Assembly (NCBI RefSeq): GCF_042643355.1
Contig: NZ_JBHRSS010000008.1
Coordinates: forward strand, 558,001-622,000
Origin: Salinisphaera aquimarina
GTDB lineage: Bacteria; Pseudomonadota; Gammaproteobacteria; Nevskiales; Salinisphaeraceae
Length of the DNA: 64,000 bases
Direction of reading: 5' to 3'
The notes under the pieces are model-generated. The model worked only from the letters and a program-made list of their open reading frames with translations, was not told the origin of the DNA and did no database searches. Each line of letters begins with the position of its first letter. Positions within the stretch are counted from its first letter, which is position 1. The position numbers and the translations under genes are program-made. This document shows positions 16,245 to 25,879 of the stretch, piece by piece.

Positions 16245-17651
16245 TCAGCTGGCGTTCGCGGTCTGCTGCGCCACATCGCGCACGATCTCGGCGATGCGGT
16301 TCGCGGACTCTTCCACCGCCAGGCCGTCGATGCCTTCGACCATCACCCGGAGCAGCGGCTCGGTCCCGGAGGGACGCAATAGTACGCGACCGGCGTCGCC
16401 AAGCGAGGATTCGACGTCGCGCACGGCCGCATTGACGCGCTCGTCTTCCATCAATGCGGCGGCACTGCCGCGCCCGATGGGTACGTTGACCAGGATCTGC
16501 GGACATTTGTCCACCGGCGCGATCAGCGTCTGCAGGCTTTCGCCACTGTCCACCATCGCCGCCAGCACCTGGAGCGCCGACACGATGCCGTCGCCGGTGG
16601 TGGCGCGATCCAGGCACAGGATATGCCCCGAGGATTCGCCACCGATGAGGCCCTTCATGGCCTTTAGACGCTCGAATACATAGCGATCGCCCACCTGGGC
16701 GCGCTCGAAGGCGACACCGTCGTTCTTGAGCGCGAGTTCCAGGCCGAGATTGCTCATCAGCGTGCCGACCACTGGCCCCTCCAGCTTGTCGTCGCGCCGC
16801 CTGGCGCTGGCGATCACGTACAGAATCTGATCGCCGTCGATGATCGCGCCGTCGTGATCGACCATGATGCAGCGATCGCCGTCGCCGTCGAGGGCCACGC
16901 CCACGTCCGCGCCGGCGGCGCGCACCGCTTCGACCAGCCCCTTGGGGTGGGTCGAGCCACAGTCGCGGTTGATGTTGAGACCGTCGGGACGATCACCGAT
17001 CACCTCCACCGAGGCGCCGAGTTCGCGAAAGACGTCGGGGGCGACGTGATAGGTCGCACCGTGAGCGCAGTCGAGCACCACCTTCATGCCCGACAGCCCG
17101 CCGTTCTCGAACCGCGCGGTGGACTTGCAGAATTCGATATATCGGCCTGGCGCGCTTTCGACACGCCGGGCGCGACCGAGCCGATCGGAGGCAACGCATT
17201 TGAGCGGCAGATCGAGTTCGGCCTCGATCTCCTGCTCGAGCGCGTCGTCGAGCTTCTGACCGAAATGCGAGAAGAACTTCACGCCGTTGTCGTGATAAGG
17301 ATTGTGCGAAGCGCTGATCACCACGCCCGCGGCCGCGCGAAAGGTGCGCGCCAGATAGGCGATGGCCGGCGTGGGCATCGGCCCGACCAGCAGCACATCG
17401 ACGCCGGCGGACGAAAAACCGGCCTCCAGCGCGGACTCGAACATGTAGCCGGACAGGCGCGTGTCCTTGCCGATCAGCACCTGCGGGCGCTCGCGCGCAT
17501 TCTCCGGCACGCCGCGCTCGCCGAGTCGCCGCACCAGCACGCGCCCGGCCGCCCAGCCGAGTTTGAGCGCGAACTCCGGGGTCATCGGCGACTGGCCGAC
17601 CTCCCCACGAATACCGTCGGTTCCGAAATAGCGTTGTGCCAAAGCCTTCAC
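16245..17651 (-). CDS. glmM: phosphoglucosamine mutase
   Basis: Converts glucosamine 6-phosphate to glucosamine 1-phosphate for UDP-GlcNAc, the precursor of peptidoglycan and lipopolysaccharide. The 468-aa protein begins near RYFGTDGIRGEVG, has the active-site Ser115 in VISASHNPYHDNG, the Mg loop DGDGDRC, and the phosphate-binding RPSGTEPLLRVMVEG. The start is a GTG with a modest AAAG upstream; a TTG nine bases downstream is also possible. It lies close to folP, as in enterics. Confidence 0.96.
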   Translation of the reverse strand: MKALAQRYFGTDGIRGEVGQSPMTPEFALKLGWAAGRVLVRRLGERGVPENARERPQVLIGKDTRLSGYMFESALEAGFSSAGVDVLLVGPMPTPAIAYLARTFRAAAGVVISASHNPYHDNGVKFFSHFGQKLDDALEQEIEAELDLPLKCVASDRLGRARRVESAPGRYIEFCKSTARFENGGLSGMKVVLDCAHGATYHVAPDVFRELGASVEVIGDRPDGLNINRDCGSTHPKGLVEAVRAAGADVGVALDGDGDRCIMVDHDGAIIDGDQILYVIASARRRDDKLEGPVVGTLMSNLGLELALKNDGVAFERAQVGDRYVFERLKAMKGLIGGESSGHILCLDRATTGDGIVSALQVLAAMVDSGESLQTLIAPVDKCPQILVNVPIGRGSAAALMEDERVNAAVRDVESSLGDAGRVLLRPSGTEPLLRVMVEGIDGLAVEESANRIAEIVRDVAQQTANAS

Positions 17652-17657
17652 CTTTAT

Positions 17658-18527
17658 CTACGGCGCCGAATGCGCCTCAAGCGAGCGCGCCAGATGCAGT
17701 ACCTGGCACGTATCCCGAATATCGTGGCAGCGGATAATACGCGCTCCGCGGCCGACTGCCCAAAACGCCGCGGCAACACTGCCGTTCACACGTGAACGCA
17801 GATCGTCGCGACCGAAAAGACGAGCAAACATCGTCTTGCGCGATACGCCGACCAGCAACGGCAGATCGGCGTCCGCGAACTGTCCGAGTTCGCGCATCAG
17901 CTCGAGGTTGTGCTCGAGGCTCTTGCCGAACCCGAAGCCCGGATCCACGCAGATCCGCTCACGCGCAATGCCGGCCTGCTCGCAGACGGAGACGCGCTGC
18001 GCCAGGAATGACTTGATATCGGCCACCACATCGTCGTACTGAGGGGCGGCCTGCATCGTGCGCGGCTCGCCCTGCATATGCATCAGACAGACGGCCGCGC
18101 CGGCCTCGACGGCGACATCGAGCGCGCCCGGCGCTTGCAGCGCGTTGACATCGTTGATCATGTCGGCGCCGGCCGCGCAGGCCGCGCGCATGACATCCGG
18201 CTTGAGAGTATCGATGGAGATGAACACATCGCTTGCGGCACGCAACGCACGGATCACCGGCAGCACGCGCTCGCATTCATCGTGCGCCGTGACCGGCGAC
18301 GCGCCGGGGCGCGTCGACTCGCCGCCGATATCGATGATCGCCGCGCCCTCGTCGACCATCGACAGCGCGCGCGCCACCGCCGCATCCGCCGAGGCGTAGC
18401 TGCCGCCGTCGGAAAACGAATCGGGGGTGACGTTGAGAATGCCCATCACCGCCGGCTGCGACAGATCGCAGACCGAACGCGGACCGACCAGTTGCATGGA
18501 GAGCGCCATTCGATTTTCAGCCGTCAT
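17658..18527 (-). CDS. folP: dihydropteroate synthase
   Basis: Condenses p-aminobenzoate with dihydropterin pyrophosphate in folate synthesis; it is the sulfonamide target. The protein, about 289 aa, carries VMGILNVTPDSFSDGG, IIDIGGESTRPGA, SIDTLKPDV, DPGFGFGKSLEHN and LVGVSRKTMF. The ATG at 18527 is chosen because the longer open frame would start inside the ftsH terminator. An ATG at 18509 is an equally good alternative. It is adjacent to glmM (6 bp). Confidence 0.95.
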   Translation of the reverse strand: MTAENRMALSMQLVGPRSVCDLSQPAVMGILNVTPDSFSDGGSYASADAAVARALSMVDEGAAIIDIGGESTRPGASPVTAHDECERVLPVIRALRAASDVFISIDTLKPDVMRAACAAGADMINDVNALQAPGALDVAVEAGAAVCLMHMQGEPRTMQAAPQYDDVVADIKSFLAQRVSVCEQAGIARERICVDPGFGFGKSLEHNLELMRELGQFADADLPLLVGVSRKTMFARLFGRDDLRSRVNGSVAAAFWAVGRGARIIRCHDIRDTCQVLHLARSLEAHSAP

Positions 18528-18539
18528 CAGGGCGTTACG

Positions 18540-18566
18540 CAAAAAGCCGGCAGCACAGGCTGCCGG
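18540..18566 (-). terminator. terminator after ftsH
   Basis: AAGCCGGCAG and CTGCCGGCTT form a ten-pair perfect stem followed by a T-run on the minus strand. It separates ftsH from folP-glmM. Confidence 0.85.
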
Positions 18567-18592
18567 CTTGAACATTCACCATCGAGGCGAAA

Positions 18593-20566
18593 TCAGGACT
18601 GGCGGTTGTGCGCCGGGCTCGGCACACCCTTGTCCTTGTCCCGCTTGCCGCTGTCATCGGTTGACGCCGTGCCTTCGGACGTGTCCGTGACCGTGGCGCC
18701 ACCGCCGCCGGAACTCGGCGGGGTGTCGGAATCGTCGTCCCAGCTCTGGGGCGGGCCGGGCTCGCGTCCCTGCATGATCTGGTCAATCTGCTTGCGGTCG
18801 ATGGTCTCGTACTTCATGAGCGCATCGGACATGCAGTGCAGCTTGTCCATGTTGTCCTCGAGAATCTGCTTGGCGCGCTCGTAGCAGCCGTCGATGATAG
18901 AACGCATTTCCTCGTCGATCGCGTGCGCGGTCTCGTCGGAGATCCCACTGGACTGGGTCGCCGATCGGCCCAGGAACGGCTGGCTGTCCTCGGTATCGTA
19001 GGCAATCGGGCCGAGACGGTCCGACAGGCCCCACTTGGTGACCATGTTGCGGGCGATCTCGGTGACACGCTCGATGTCGTTGGAAGCACCGGTAGTGACC
19101 GCTTCCTTGCCGAAAATGATCTCCTCGGCCAGACGACCGCCATAGAGCGTGCAGATCTGGCTGATCAGGCGCTGCTTGGAATAGCTGTAGCGATCCTCTT
19201 CCGGCAGGAACATGGTCACACCCAGGGCACGCCCGCGTGGCACGATCGTCACCTTGTGCACCGGATCGTGCTGGGGCACGGTCAGGCCGATGATGGCGTG
19301 GCCGGCCTCGTGGTATGCAGTCAGGCGCTTTTCGTCCTCGGTCATGACCATGGACTTGCGCTCGGCGCCCATCATGATCTTGTCCTTGGCGCGCTCGAAG
19401 TCTTCCTGGGTCACCGTCTTCTTGTTGGCGCGGGCGGCGAACAGCGCCGCCTCGTTGACCAGATTGGCCAGGTCCGCGCCCGAGAAGCCAGGGCAGCCGC
19501 GCGCGATGATCGAGGCCTTCACGTTGTCGTGAATCGGCACGTTCTTCATGTGCACCTTGAGAATCTGCTCGCGACCGCGTACGTCCGGCAGCGGTACGAC
19601 CACCTGGCGATCGAAACGGCCCGGACGCAGCAGCGCCGGATCGAGCACGTCGGGACGGTTGGTGGCGGCGATGACGATAACGCCTTCGCTGCCTTCGAAA
19701 CCGTCCATCTCGACCAGCAGCTGGTTGAGCGTCTGCTCGCGTTCGTCATGACCGCCGCCCAGGCCGGCGCCGCGCTGACGACCGACCGCGTCGATCTCGT
19801 CGATGAAGATGATGCAGGGCGACTGCTTCTTGGCCTGCTCGAACATGTCCCGAACACGCGAAGCACCCACGCCGACGAACATCTCGACGAAATCGGAACC
19901 CGAGATCGAGAAGAACGGTACGCCTGCTTCGCCGGCGATCGCCTTGGCCAGCAGCGTCTTGCCGGTGCCGGGCGAGCCGACCATGAGCACGCCGCGCGGG
20001 ATCTTGCCGCCGACCTTCTGGAACTTGCCCGGCTCGGCAAGGAACTCCACCAGTTCCTGGACCTCGGACTTGGCTTCCTCGACGCCGGCCACGTCCGCAA
20101 ACGTGATCTTGATCTGGTCGGCCTGCATCATCCGCGCCTTCGACTTGCCGAAGGACATCGCGCCGCGACCGCCGCCGCCGCCCTGCATCTGCCGCATGAA
20201 GTAGATCCACACGCCGATCAGCAGCAGGAACGGGAACCAGGAAATGAGGATCTGCTTGAGGAACGAGCCCTGATCCGGCGGCTCGCCGGTGATCTCGACA
20301 CTGTTGTCCATCAACGTGCCGATCATCGCCTTGTTGTCCGACTCCGGACTGTAGGTGGCGAACTTCTGCCCGGACTTGAGCTGACCGCGAATGCGCTGGT
20401 CCTCGATATGAACCTGCGATACGCCGCCGCTCTTGACCTGGGTCAGGAACTGCGAATACGGAATCTCGTTGGCGTTGGACGTGGAAGGCGCAAAGCTGGA
20501 GAACACGCTCATCAGCACCAGCGCAATCACGACCCACAGCAGCAGATTCTTAGCTAATTCGTTCAA
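18593..20566 (-). CDS. ftsH: ATP-dependent zinc metalloprotease FtsH
   Basis: Membrane-anchored AAA+ protease for quality control and for LpxC and sigma-32 turnover. The product is about 657 aa. A first transmembrane helix (LLLWVVIALVLMSVF) and a second near residue 110-125 flank a periplasmic domain. Walker A is GSPGTGKT (about 197-204), Walker B IIFIDEIDAVG, and the zinc site HEAGH (about 419-423). A Ser/Gly/Asp-rich tail closes the protein. The start is inferred to be TTG at 20566, since it gives the family start (NELAKNLLLW) and has GAGGA 8 nt upstream. A GTG at 20590 has no ribosome-binding site. Confidence 0.96.
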   Translation of the reverse strand: MNELAKNLLLWVVIALVLMSVFSSFAPSTSNANEIPYSQFLTQVKSGGVSQVHIEDQRIRGQLKSGQKFATYSPESDNKAMIGTLMDNSVEITGEPPDQGSFLKQILISWFPFLLLIGVWIYFMRQMQGGGGGRGAMSFGKSKARMMQADQIKITFADVAGVEEAKSEVQELVEFLAEPGKFQKVGGKIPRGVLMVGSPGTGKTLLAKAIAGEAGVPFFSISGSDFVEMFVGVGASRVRDMFEQAKKQSPCIIFIDEIDAVGRQRGAGLGGGHDEREQTLNQLLVEMDGFEGSEGVIVIAATNRPDVLDPALLRPGRFDRQVVVPLPDVRGREQILKVHMKNVPIHDNVKASIIARGCPGFSGADLANLVNEAALFAARANKKTVTQEDFERAKDKIMMGAERKSMVMTEDEKRLTAYHEAGHAIIGLTVPQHDPVHKVTIVPRGRALGVTMFLPEEDRYSYSKQRLISQICTLYGGRLAEEIIFGKEAVTTGASNDIERVTEIARNMVTKWGLSDRLGPIAYDTEDSQPFLGRSATQSSGISDETAHAIDEEMRSIIDGCYERAKQILEDNMDKLHCMSDALMKYETIDRKQIDQIMQGREPGPPQSWDDDSDTPPSSGGGGATVTDTSEGTASTDDSGKRDKDKGVPSPAHNRQS

Positions 20567-20579
20567 GATCGTCGTCCTC
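20564..20579 (-). promoter_or_regulatory. ribosome-binding site supporting a TTG start of ftsH
   Basis: GAGGA lies 8 nt upstream of a TTG that begins the family-conserved N-terminus. No ATG is available in this part of the frame. Confidence 0.65.
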
Positions 20580-20688
20580 GACCACGGCACGTGCGGTCGT
20601 GTGAATACTTCGTGCGTTGCTTGGCAAACAGTATAAACAATCGGGGCCGAACCCCGCCTGCGTCATGCACTCATTTTGTTCAGTTCAG

Positions 20689-21306
20689 TCATGTACGCCA
20701 GCCCTGGCCCAGCAGATACATTTCGCGACTGGCATCCCGGGACGCCTTGGGCTTGCGCACGGCCACCCGGCCGAAACGCTGGCGCATGTTGACGAGCAGT
20801 TCGTCGAACCCTTCGCCCTGGAATACCTTGATCAGCAGATCGCCACCCTTGACCAGCACCTGATCGCACAGATCGAGGGCGAGTTCGGCCAACTGCATCA
20901 CGCCGGCCTGATCAGCCACCATGATCCCTGTAAGATTGGGGGCCATGTCGGAAAGTACAAGATCGACCGGATCCGCGCCCAGTCGTTCGGTCAGCGCGTC
21001 CAGCCCCGCCGCCTGCGCGAAGTCGCCGTGCAGAAATTCCACGCCGTCGATCGGATCCATTTCCAGCCGATCCAGCGCCAGTACACGCGCCTTCGGACAT
21101 TCGCGCCGGCAATACTGGCTCCAGCCGCCCGGCGCCGCGCCCAGATCGATGATGCAGCGCTTGCCGTGCAGCAGACGATCGCGCGCGTCGACCTCGGCGA
21201 GCTTGTAAACCGCCCGTGAGCGGTAGTTATCCTTCTGCGCCGCCTTCACGAACGGGTCGTTGCGATGCTTGTCCAGCCAGCGGCGTGTTTCACTGCGCTT
21301 GCTCAT
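20689..21306 (-). CDS. rlmE: 23S rRNA (U2552-2'-O)-methyltransferase
   Basis: Heat-shock rRNA methyltransferase (RrmJ/FtsJ) acting on the A-loop of 23S rRNA in the 50S subunit. The 205-aa protein has SRAVYKLAEVD, the SAM motif DLGAAPGGWSQY (Asp54 onward), LSDMAPNLTG, and KVFQGEGFDE, then RKPKASRDASREMYLLG. It lies upstream of ftsH as in E. coli and is divergent from yhbY with a short gap. Confidence 0.97.
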   Translation of the reverse strand: MSKRSETRRWLDKHRNDPFVKAAQKDNYRSRAVYKLAEVDARDRLLHGKRCIIDLGAAPGGWSQYCRRECPKARVLALDRLEMDPIDGVEFLHGDFAQAAGLDALTERLGADPVDLVLSDMAPNLTGIMVADQAGVMQLAELALDLCDQVLVKGGDLLIKVFQGEGFDELLVNMRQRFGRVAVRKPKASRDASREMYLLGQGWRT

Positions 21307-21357
21307 GAGCCGTATACTGCCTCGCCCCTGAATATCCCACCGACAAAGCTGTTCATC

Positions 21358-21678
21358 ATGTCTCTAACGCTCGATACCGAGGCGCGCCGCGCCCTGAAGA
21401 AACAGGCCCATCATCTCAAGCCGATCGTACAGAGCGGCGCCGCCGGTCTGAGCGAAGCCGTACTGGCCGAAATAGAGCGCGCGCTGGTCGACCACGAACT
21501 GGTCAAGATCAAGCTGGCCGCCGACGACAAATCCGCCTTCCAGGCCGATGTCGACACTGCCTGCGAGACACTGCGCGCTGCCTGCGTACAGCAGATCGGG
21601 CGCACCGCAACCCTGTATCGGCCGAAACCCGACAAGCAGAAGACAGAAAAAAGCGGCAATAAAAAGAAGAAGAAATAA
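21358..21678 (+). CDS. yhbY: ribosome assembly RNA-binding protein YhbY
   Basis: CRS1/YhbY-domain RNA-binding protein associated with pre-50S particles. The 106-aa protein starts MSLTLDTEARRALKKQAHHLKPIVQSG and has AGLSEAVLAEIERALVDHELVKIKL, the conserved core, with a Lys-rich tail. The frame is open upstream into rlmE, but that part is antisense to rlmE. It faces greA convergently with about 20 bp between the stops. Confidence 0.94.
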   Translation: MSLTLDTEARRALKKQAHHLKPIVQSGAAGLSEAVLAEIERALVDHELVKIKLAADDKSAFQADVDTACETLRAACVQQIGRTATLYRPKPDKQKTEKSGNKKKKK

Positions 21679-21699
21679 TTCAGTGCCGCGCTTCGCGCG

Positions 21700-22182
21700 C
21701 TAGATATAACGCACTTCCACGATTTCCAGCGTGCGCTTGCCGCTGGGCACGGCGACATCGACCACGTCGCCCTCGGTCTTGCCGATAAGCGCGCGCGCAA
21801 TCGGCGAGGCGAACGAGAGCATGCCATTCTTGATATCGGCCTCGTCCTCGCCAACGATCTTGTAGGTCAGTTCGTCGCCGGAATCCTCGTCGGCCAGATC
21901 CACGGTGGCACCGAACACGACGCGGCCGTTGGCCTGCGCGCCCACGCGCGCGACGTCGATGATCTGCGCCGTCGCCAGCTTGCCTTCGATATCGTTGATA
22001 CGGCCTTCGTTGAAGCCCTGCTCTTCCTTGGCGGCATGATATTCGGCGTTCTCCTTGAGATCGCCGTGAGCGCGCGCTTCCTCGATCGCGGCGACAATGC
22101 GCGGGCGCTCGACTTTCTTGAGCCGCTTCAATTCATCGCGCAGCGCGTCGGCGCCGGTCTGGGTCAAGGGTGTCCTGTCCAT
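21700..22182 (-). CDS. greA: transcription elongation factor GreA
   Basis: Stimulates cleavage of backtracked RNA by RNA polymerase. The 160-aa protein has an N-terminal coiled coil (about 1-75, including ARAHGDLKENAEYHAAKEEQ with the acidic tip residues) and the C-terminal FKBP-like domain ending VPSGKRTLEIVEV. GAGG lies 8 nt before the ATG. In many gammaproteobacteria greA follows carB; here 12 kb of other genes intervene. Confidence 0.97.
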   Translation of the reverse strand: MDRTPLTQTGADALRDELKRLKKVERPRIVAAIEEARAHGDLKENAEYHAAKEEQGFNEGRINDIEGKLATAQIIDVARVGAQANGRVVFGATVDLADEDSGDELTYKIVGEDEADIKNGMLSFASPIARALIGKTEGDVVDVAVPSGKRTLEIVEVRYI

Positions 22183-22232
22183 AACTTAAGCCTCGAAATA
22201 TAATCGGTTCCGCGGGGACTACGTCCGTTCGA

Positions 22233-22262
22233 AACAAAACGGCCGCCGTTTGGCGACCGTTT
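22233..22262 (-). terminator. terminator after bioA
   Basis: An 11-base stem with one mismatch (AAACGGTCGCC / GGCGGCCGTTT) has a 4-nt loop and is followed by TTTTGTTT on the minus strand. It lies in the 143-bp gap between bioA and greA. Confidence 0.75.
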
Positions 22263-22325
22263 CTGCTGAGAATCGGTTGTGGGCTCTCGTCCAGCCTTTG
22301 CACTCAGGCTAGCAGTGCGGCCGAT

Positions 22326-23684
22326 TCAAGTCGAGACGGCGCGCTCGATGCCTTCGATCGCCACGCGGCCCAGATGCGCGATCTGCTCGGGCGTGATGAT
22401 GTAGGGCGGCATGAAATAGATCGTATCGCCGAGCGGGCGCAGTAGCGCGCCCTGACTCAGCGCATGGCGATAGACAGCCAGCCCACGCCGTTCACGCCAG
22501 TCGAAGGGCGTCCTGGTGGCCTTCTTGGCAACCATCTCGATAGCCAGCACCATGCCGGTCTGGCGCACCTCGGCGACATTGGGGTGATCGGCCAGTGGCG
22601 CGACCGCGTCGGCCATGCACTGCGCCAGCCGCTTGTTCACATTGACCTGATCGCGACGCTCAAACTCGTCCAGAGTCGCGAGCGCAGCCGCGCAGGCGAG
22701 CGGATTGCCGGTATAGGAATGCGAGTGCAGAAACGCGGTCAGGTTCGCGTAGTCGTCGTAGAAGGCGTTGTAGACATCGTCGGTGGTCATCGTGATCGAC
22801 AGTGGCAGATACCCCGCGGTCAGCCCTTTCGACAGACACATGAAATCCGGCGTGATCCCGGCCTCGCCGGCCTGCTCGCAGGCGAACAACGTACCGGTGC
22901 GACCAAAACCCACCGCAATCTCGTCGGCGATCAGGTGTACGCCATGACGCGTGCAGGCCTCGCGCAGCAGTTCCAGATACACGGGGTGATACATGCGCAT
23001 ATGGCCGGCACATTGCAGCAGCGGCTCGACGATGACCGCACAGGTTTCGTGCGCATGTTCGGCCAGCAGTGCTTCCATGTCCGCGAACACGGCACGGCTG
23101 TGTTCTTCCCAGCTCACGCCCGGCGCGCGGTGATAGCAGTCCGGCGAACGCGCGGTCAGGGGTTTGAGCAGCAGCGGTTCGTAAGTCTTCTTGTAGAGAT
23201 CGACGTCGCCGACCGCGAGCGCGCCCAGGGTTTCGCCGTGATAGCTGTTGGACAGGTTGATGAAGCGCGTCTTCTCACCGTGGCCGGTATTGCGCCAGTA
23301 GTGAAAGCTCATCTTGAGCGCGACCTCGACCGCGGCCGAGCCGTTGTCGGCAAAAAAGGCGCGGGTCAGGCCTTCGGGGGTGAGATCGACCAGGCGTTCG
23401 GCCAGTTCCACCGCCGGCTCGTGCGAAAAGCCGGCCAGCATCACGTGCTCGAGCGTATCCAGCTGGTGCTTGATGCGATCGTTGATGGCCGGATTGGCGT
23501 GGCCGAAGATATTCACCCACCAGGAACTCACCGCGTCGATATATCGATTGCCGTCGAAGTCCTCCAGCCACACGCCCTCGCCCCGCTTGATCGGTATCGG
23601 CGGCAGCGTCTCGGTGTCCTTCATCTGCGTGCAGGGGTGCCAGACCACGCGCAGATCGCGCGCTATGAGTTCGTCGTTGGTCAT
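22326..23684 (-). CDS. bioA: adenosylmethionine-8-amino-7-oxononanoate aminotransferase
   Basis: PLP enzyme of biotin synthesis that converts KAPA to DAPA with SAM as amino donor. The 452-aa protein has the BioA signatures VWHPCTQMKDTE, SSWWVNIFGHANPAIN, ADNGSAAVEVALKMS, and the PLP Lys286 in LSKGLTAGYLPLS. The C-terminus contains YFMPPYIITPEQI. No other biotin gene lies in the window. An upstream TTG would add 14 residues without family support. It follows the DUF3616-like gene by about 38 bp. Confidence 0.95.
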   Translation of the reverse strand: MTNDELIARDLRVVWHPCTQMKDTETLPPIPIKRGEGVWLEDFDGNRYIDAVSSWWVNIFGHANPAINDRIKHQLDTLEHVMLAGFSHEPAVELAERLVDLTPEGLTRAFFADNGSAAVEVALKMSFHYWRNTGHGEKTRFINLSNSYHGETLGALAVGDVDLYKKTYEPLLLKPLTARSPDCYHRAPGVSWEEHSRAVFADMEALLAEHAHETCAVIVEPLLQCAGHMRMYHPVYLELLREACTRHGVHLIADEIAVGFGRTGTLFACEQAGEAGITPDFMCLSKGLTAGYLPLSITMTTDDVYNAFYDDYANLTAFLHSHSYTGNPLACAAALATLDEFERRDQVNVNKRLAQCMADAVAPLADHPNVAEVRQTGMVLAIEMVAKKATRTPFDWRERRGLAVYRHALSQGALLRPLGDTIYFMPPYIITPEQIAHLGRVAIEGIERAVST

Positions 23685-23722
23685 GGGATCAGGGGCCAAA
23701 AGTCGGTGAATGAGCGCTCGCG

Positions 23723-24763
23723 TCAATCCAGCGCGAGCAATGTGTAGGGGGCTTCGTGCGGTTCGCGCGCATCGCGCGGATGCTCGTCCTCGAGTTCGAG
23801 TGCGCGGTCCGGGTCATAGACCACGAACAGCCGGCCGTCGCCGAGCACCGCCACACCCTCGGCCTTGTTGGCGAACTCGAACGGGCTACCGTCCTCGGCC
23901 TGTACCAGCTCCGGATCGCGCCCGGCCAGAAAATCGTCGAGTGTCAGGGCCCAGAGATAGGCGCCGACCTGTTCGTCGCCGTTATCGTCGGTGACTTCAA
24001 AACTGGTCAGAAAATAGATCCACGCGCTGGCGTGATCGTATTCCAGGCTCGACAGACCAACCGCAAAACGCACACCGTCCCAGCGCGACGGGTCGAAGTC
24101 GTAGATCACGCCGAAATCGCCGGTGAACACCAGCGCATCGCCATCCATGCGATAAGGCGCGGCCACCACCCGGCTGACGTAGTCGAAGTGCTCGTGGTCC
24201 TGGCCGAGTTCGCGGATACCGAACAACAGTCTCGCATCGGCGCCGTCGCGGCCCGGAATCGCGGCCAGGCCCTCTACCTTGTAGTACGGCGCGCCGAGCG
24301 CGGCTTCCAGATCGTCGCGCAGGCCGACCGAACTGCGCACGCCCTCGTCCTTGCGATCCGCGATCAGATGCGGCGTGGCCGGATCGCCCACCGGCCAGAT
24401 CAACAGCCGGTTGTAGTGGTGCATGGCGGCGGATTGTCCGTCCACGCGATCGAAGCCGGTGGTTGCGATCAGATGATTGCCCTCGGCGGTGAGGGCGAAA
24501 TCCTCGTACTTCTCCGCAGTGCGAATAAGGTCGGCCGTGTAGAACTGCAGGCTGTCCGGTTGCGGCAGGCCGTCCACGCAGTCGAGCGCGAAAACCGGCG
24601 AGCGCTGATCGCCCGGCACGTCCTTGTCGCTGGCCATCACCAGGCGCCGACCGTCCCAGGCCACGGCCGAGACTTCGGCGTTGACGGACTGGCCGTCGGC
24701 ATCTTTCAGGCCCGGCTCGAAGCAGGCGAACACGCCTTTTTGCAGAATACGAACACGGCTCAT
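23723..24763 (-). CDS. DUF3616-like, probable beta-propeller protein of unknown function
   Basis: 346-aa soluble protein with no signal peptide or membrane helix. Repeated short strands of the type FALDCVDG, DFALTAEGNHLIATTG, KVEGLAAIPGRDGADARLLFGIR and AEGVAVLGDGRLFVVYD suggest a beta-propeller, and the two EGxA repeats resemble DUF3616 or phytase-like esterase families. Catalytic residues could not be identified. It lies 34 bp from ubiA and 38 bp from bioA on the same strand and may share a transcript with them. The assignment rests on recall of the family pattern and is tentative. Confidence 0.6.
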   Translation of the reverse strand: MSRVRILQKGVFACFEPGLKDADGQSVNAEVSAVAWDGRRLVMASDKDVPGDQRSPVFALDCVDGLPQPDSLQFYTADLIRTAEKYEDFALTAEGNHLIATTGFDRVDGQSAAMHHYNRLLIWPVGDPATPHLIADRKDEGVRSSVGLRDDLEAALGAPYYKVEGLAAIPGRDGADARLLFGIRELGQDHEHFDYVSRVVAAPYRMDGDALVFTGDFGVIYDFDPSRWDGVRFAVGLSSLEYDHASAWIYFLTSFEVTDDNGDEQVGAYLWALTLDDFLAGRDPELVQAEDGSPFEFANKAEGVAVLGDGRLFVVYDPDRALELEDEHPRDAREPHEAPYTLLALD

Positions 24764-24797
24764 GGCGCAGCGGCGGTTGAAACGACAGCGCTGCAGG

Positions 24798-25673
24798 CTA
24801 GCGAATCGCCAGATCGATCACAATGCCGAAGAAGATCACCCCGCCGAGCACGTTGTGGTGCATGAACGCCTTGAAGCAATCGGCGCGGTCGCGCGCACGC
24901 GCCAGCCACTGGTGATAACAGGCCATGCCGGCGCCGACCACGAGCGAGGCGTAGTAGACACCACCCAGATCGAACTGGAGGCCGACGATCACCAGCAGCG
25001 CCAGCCAGATGCATTGGAACAGGCCGATCACCGCGCGATCGTAGCGCCCCCAGAGGATGGCCGTCGACTTGACCCCGATCTTGAGATCGTCGTCGCGATC
25101 GACCATCGCATAGAAGGTGTCGTAGACCAGCGCCCAGATCAGCGTGGCGATGAACAGCGTCCAGCCGCCCGCGGGAACCGTGCCCATCTGTGCGGCAAAA
25201 GCCATCGGCACGGCCCAGCCGAATGCCGCGCCCAGAAACATCTGCGGCCAGTGGGTCAGGCGCTTGGTAAACGGGTACAGCACCGCCAGCCCCGCGCCCA
25301 CGAAGGCCATGGCGATGGTGAGCCCATTGAGCGTGAGCACCAGCAGGAACGACGCAATACACAGCACCGCGAAAAGCGTCAGCGCTTCACGCGCCGAGAC
25401 CTCGCCGGTGGCCAGCGGTCGCGCCCGGGTGCGCTCGACGTGGCCATCGATCTTGCGGTCGGCGAAGTCGTTGATCACGCAGCCGGCCGACCGCATCAGC
25501 ACCGCGCCCACGACGAACACCAGCAGCACCCACAGATCCGGCAGCCCACCGGCCGCCAGCCACAGCGCCCAGAGCATGGGCCAGACCACCAGAAAGATGC
25601 CGATCGGCTTGTTCAGCCGGGTCAGCCGCAGATACACATCCAGCCGACGCGTCGGCGCGCTTGCAACGCTCAT
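24798..25673 (-). CDS. ubiA: 4-hydroxybenzoate polyprenyltransferase
   Basis: Membrane prenyltransferase attaching the isoprenoid tail to 4-hydroxybenzoate in ubiquinone synthesis. The 291-aa protein has about eight hydrophobic helices and both Asp-rich motifs, NDFADRKID and DTFYAMVDRDDD. LTRLNKPIGIFLVVWPMLWALW is the typical family start. A GTG nine bases upstream is possible. ubiC is not adjacent. It is divergent from gshA, with 206 bp between them. Confidence 0.95.
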   Translation of the reverse strand: MSVASAPTRRLDVYLRLTRLNKPIGIFLVVWPMLWALWLAAGGLPDLWVLLVFVVGAVLMRSAGCVINDFADRKIDGHVERTRARPLATGEVSAREALTLFAVLCIASFLLVLTLNGLTIAMAFVGAGLAVLYPFTKRLTHWPQMFLGAAFGWAVPMAFAAQMGTVPAGGWTLFIATLIWALVYDTFYAMVDRDDDLKIGVKSTAILWGRYDRAVIGLFQCIWLALLVIVGLQFDLGGVYYASLVVGAGMACYHQWLARARDRADCFKAFMHHNVLGGVIFFGIVIDLAIR

Positions 25674-25879
25674 GACCAGCACCGATCAAACGCGCGCACC
25701 ACCGGCGCGCGGCCCGCCCCGATCCGCGCGGCCGCGAGCCCGTATCCGCCGCGATTCATTGATTGCATTGGCCAGCTATCCCGAAAAGACTCTTTTAACG
25801 TTACCATGCAGCAAATTTACGAACTGCAGCACGACGTGTCCCGATATCGGCCGGCACGTCGTGAGTCATTGGAGAGCCC

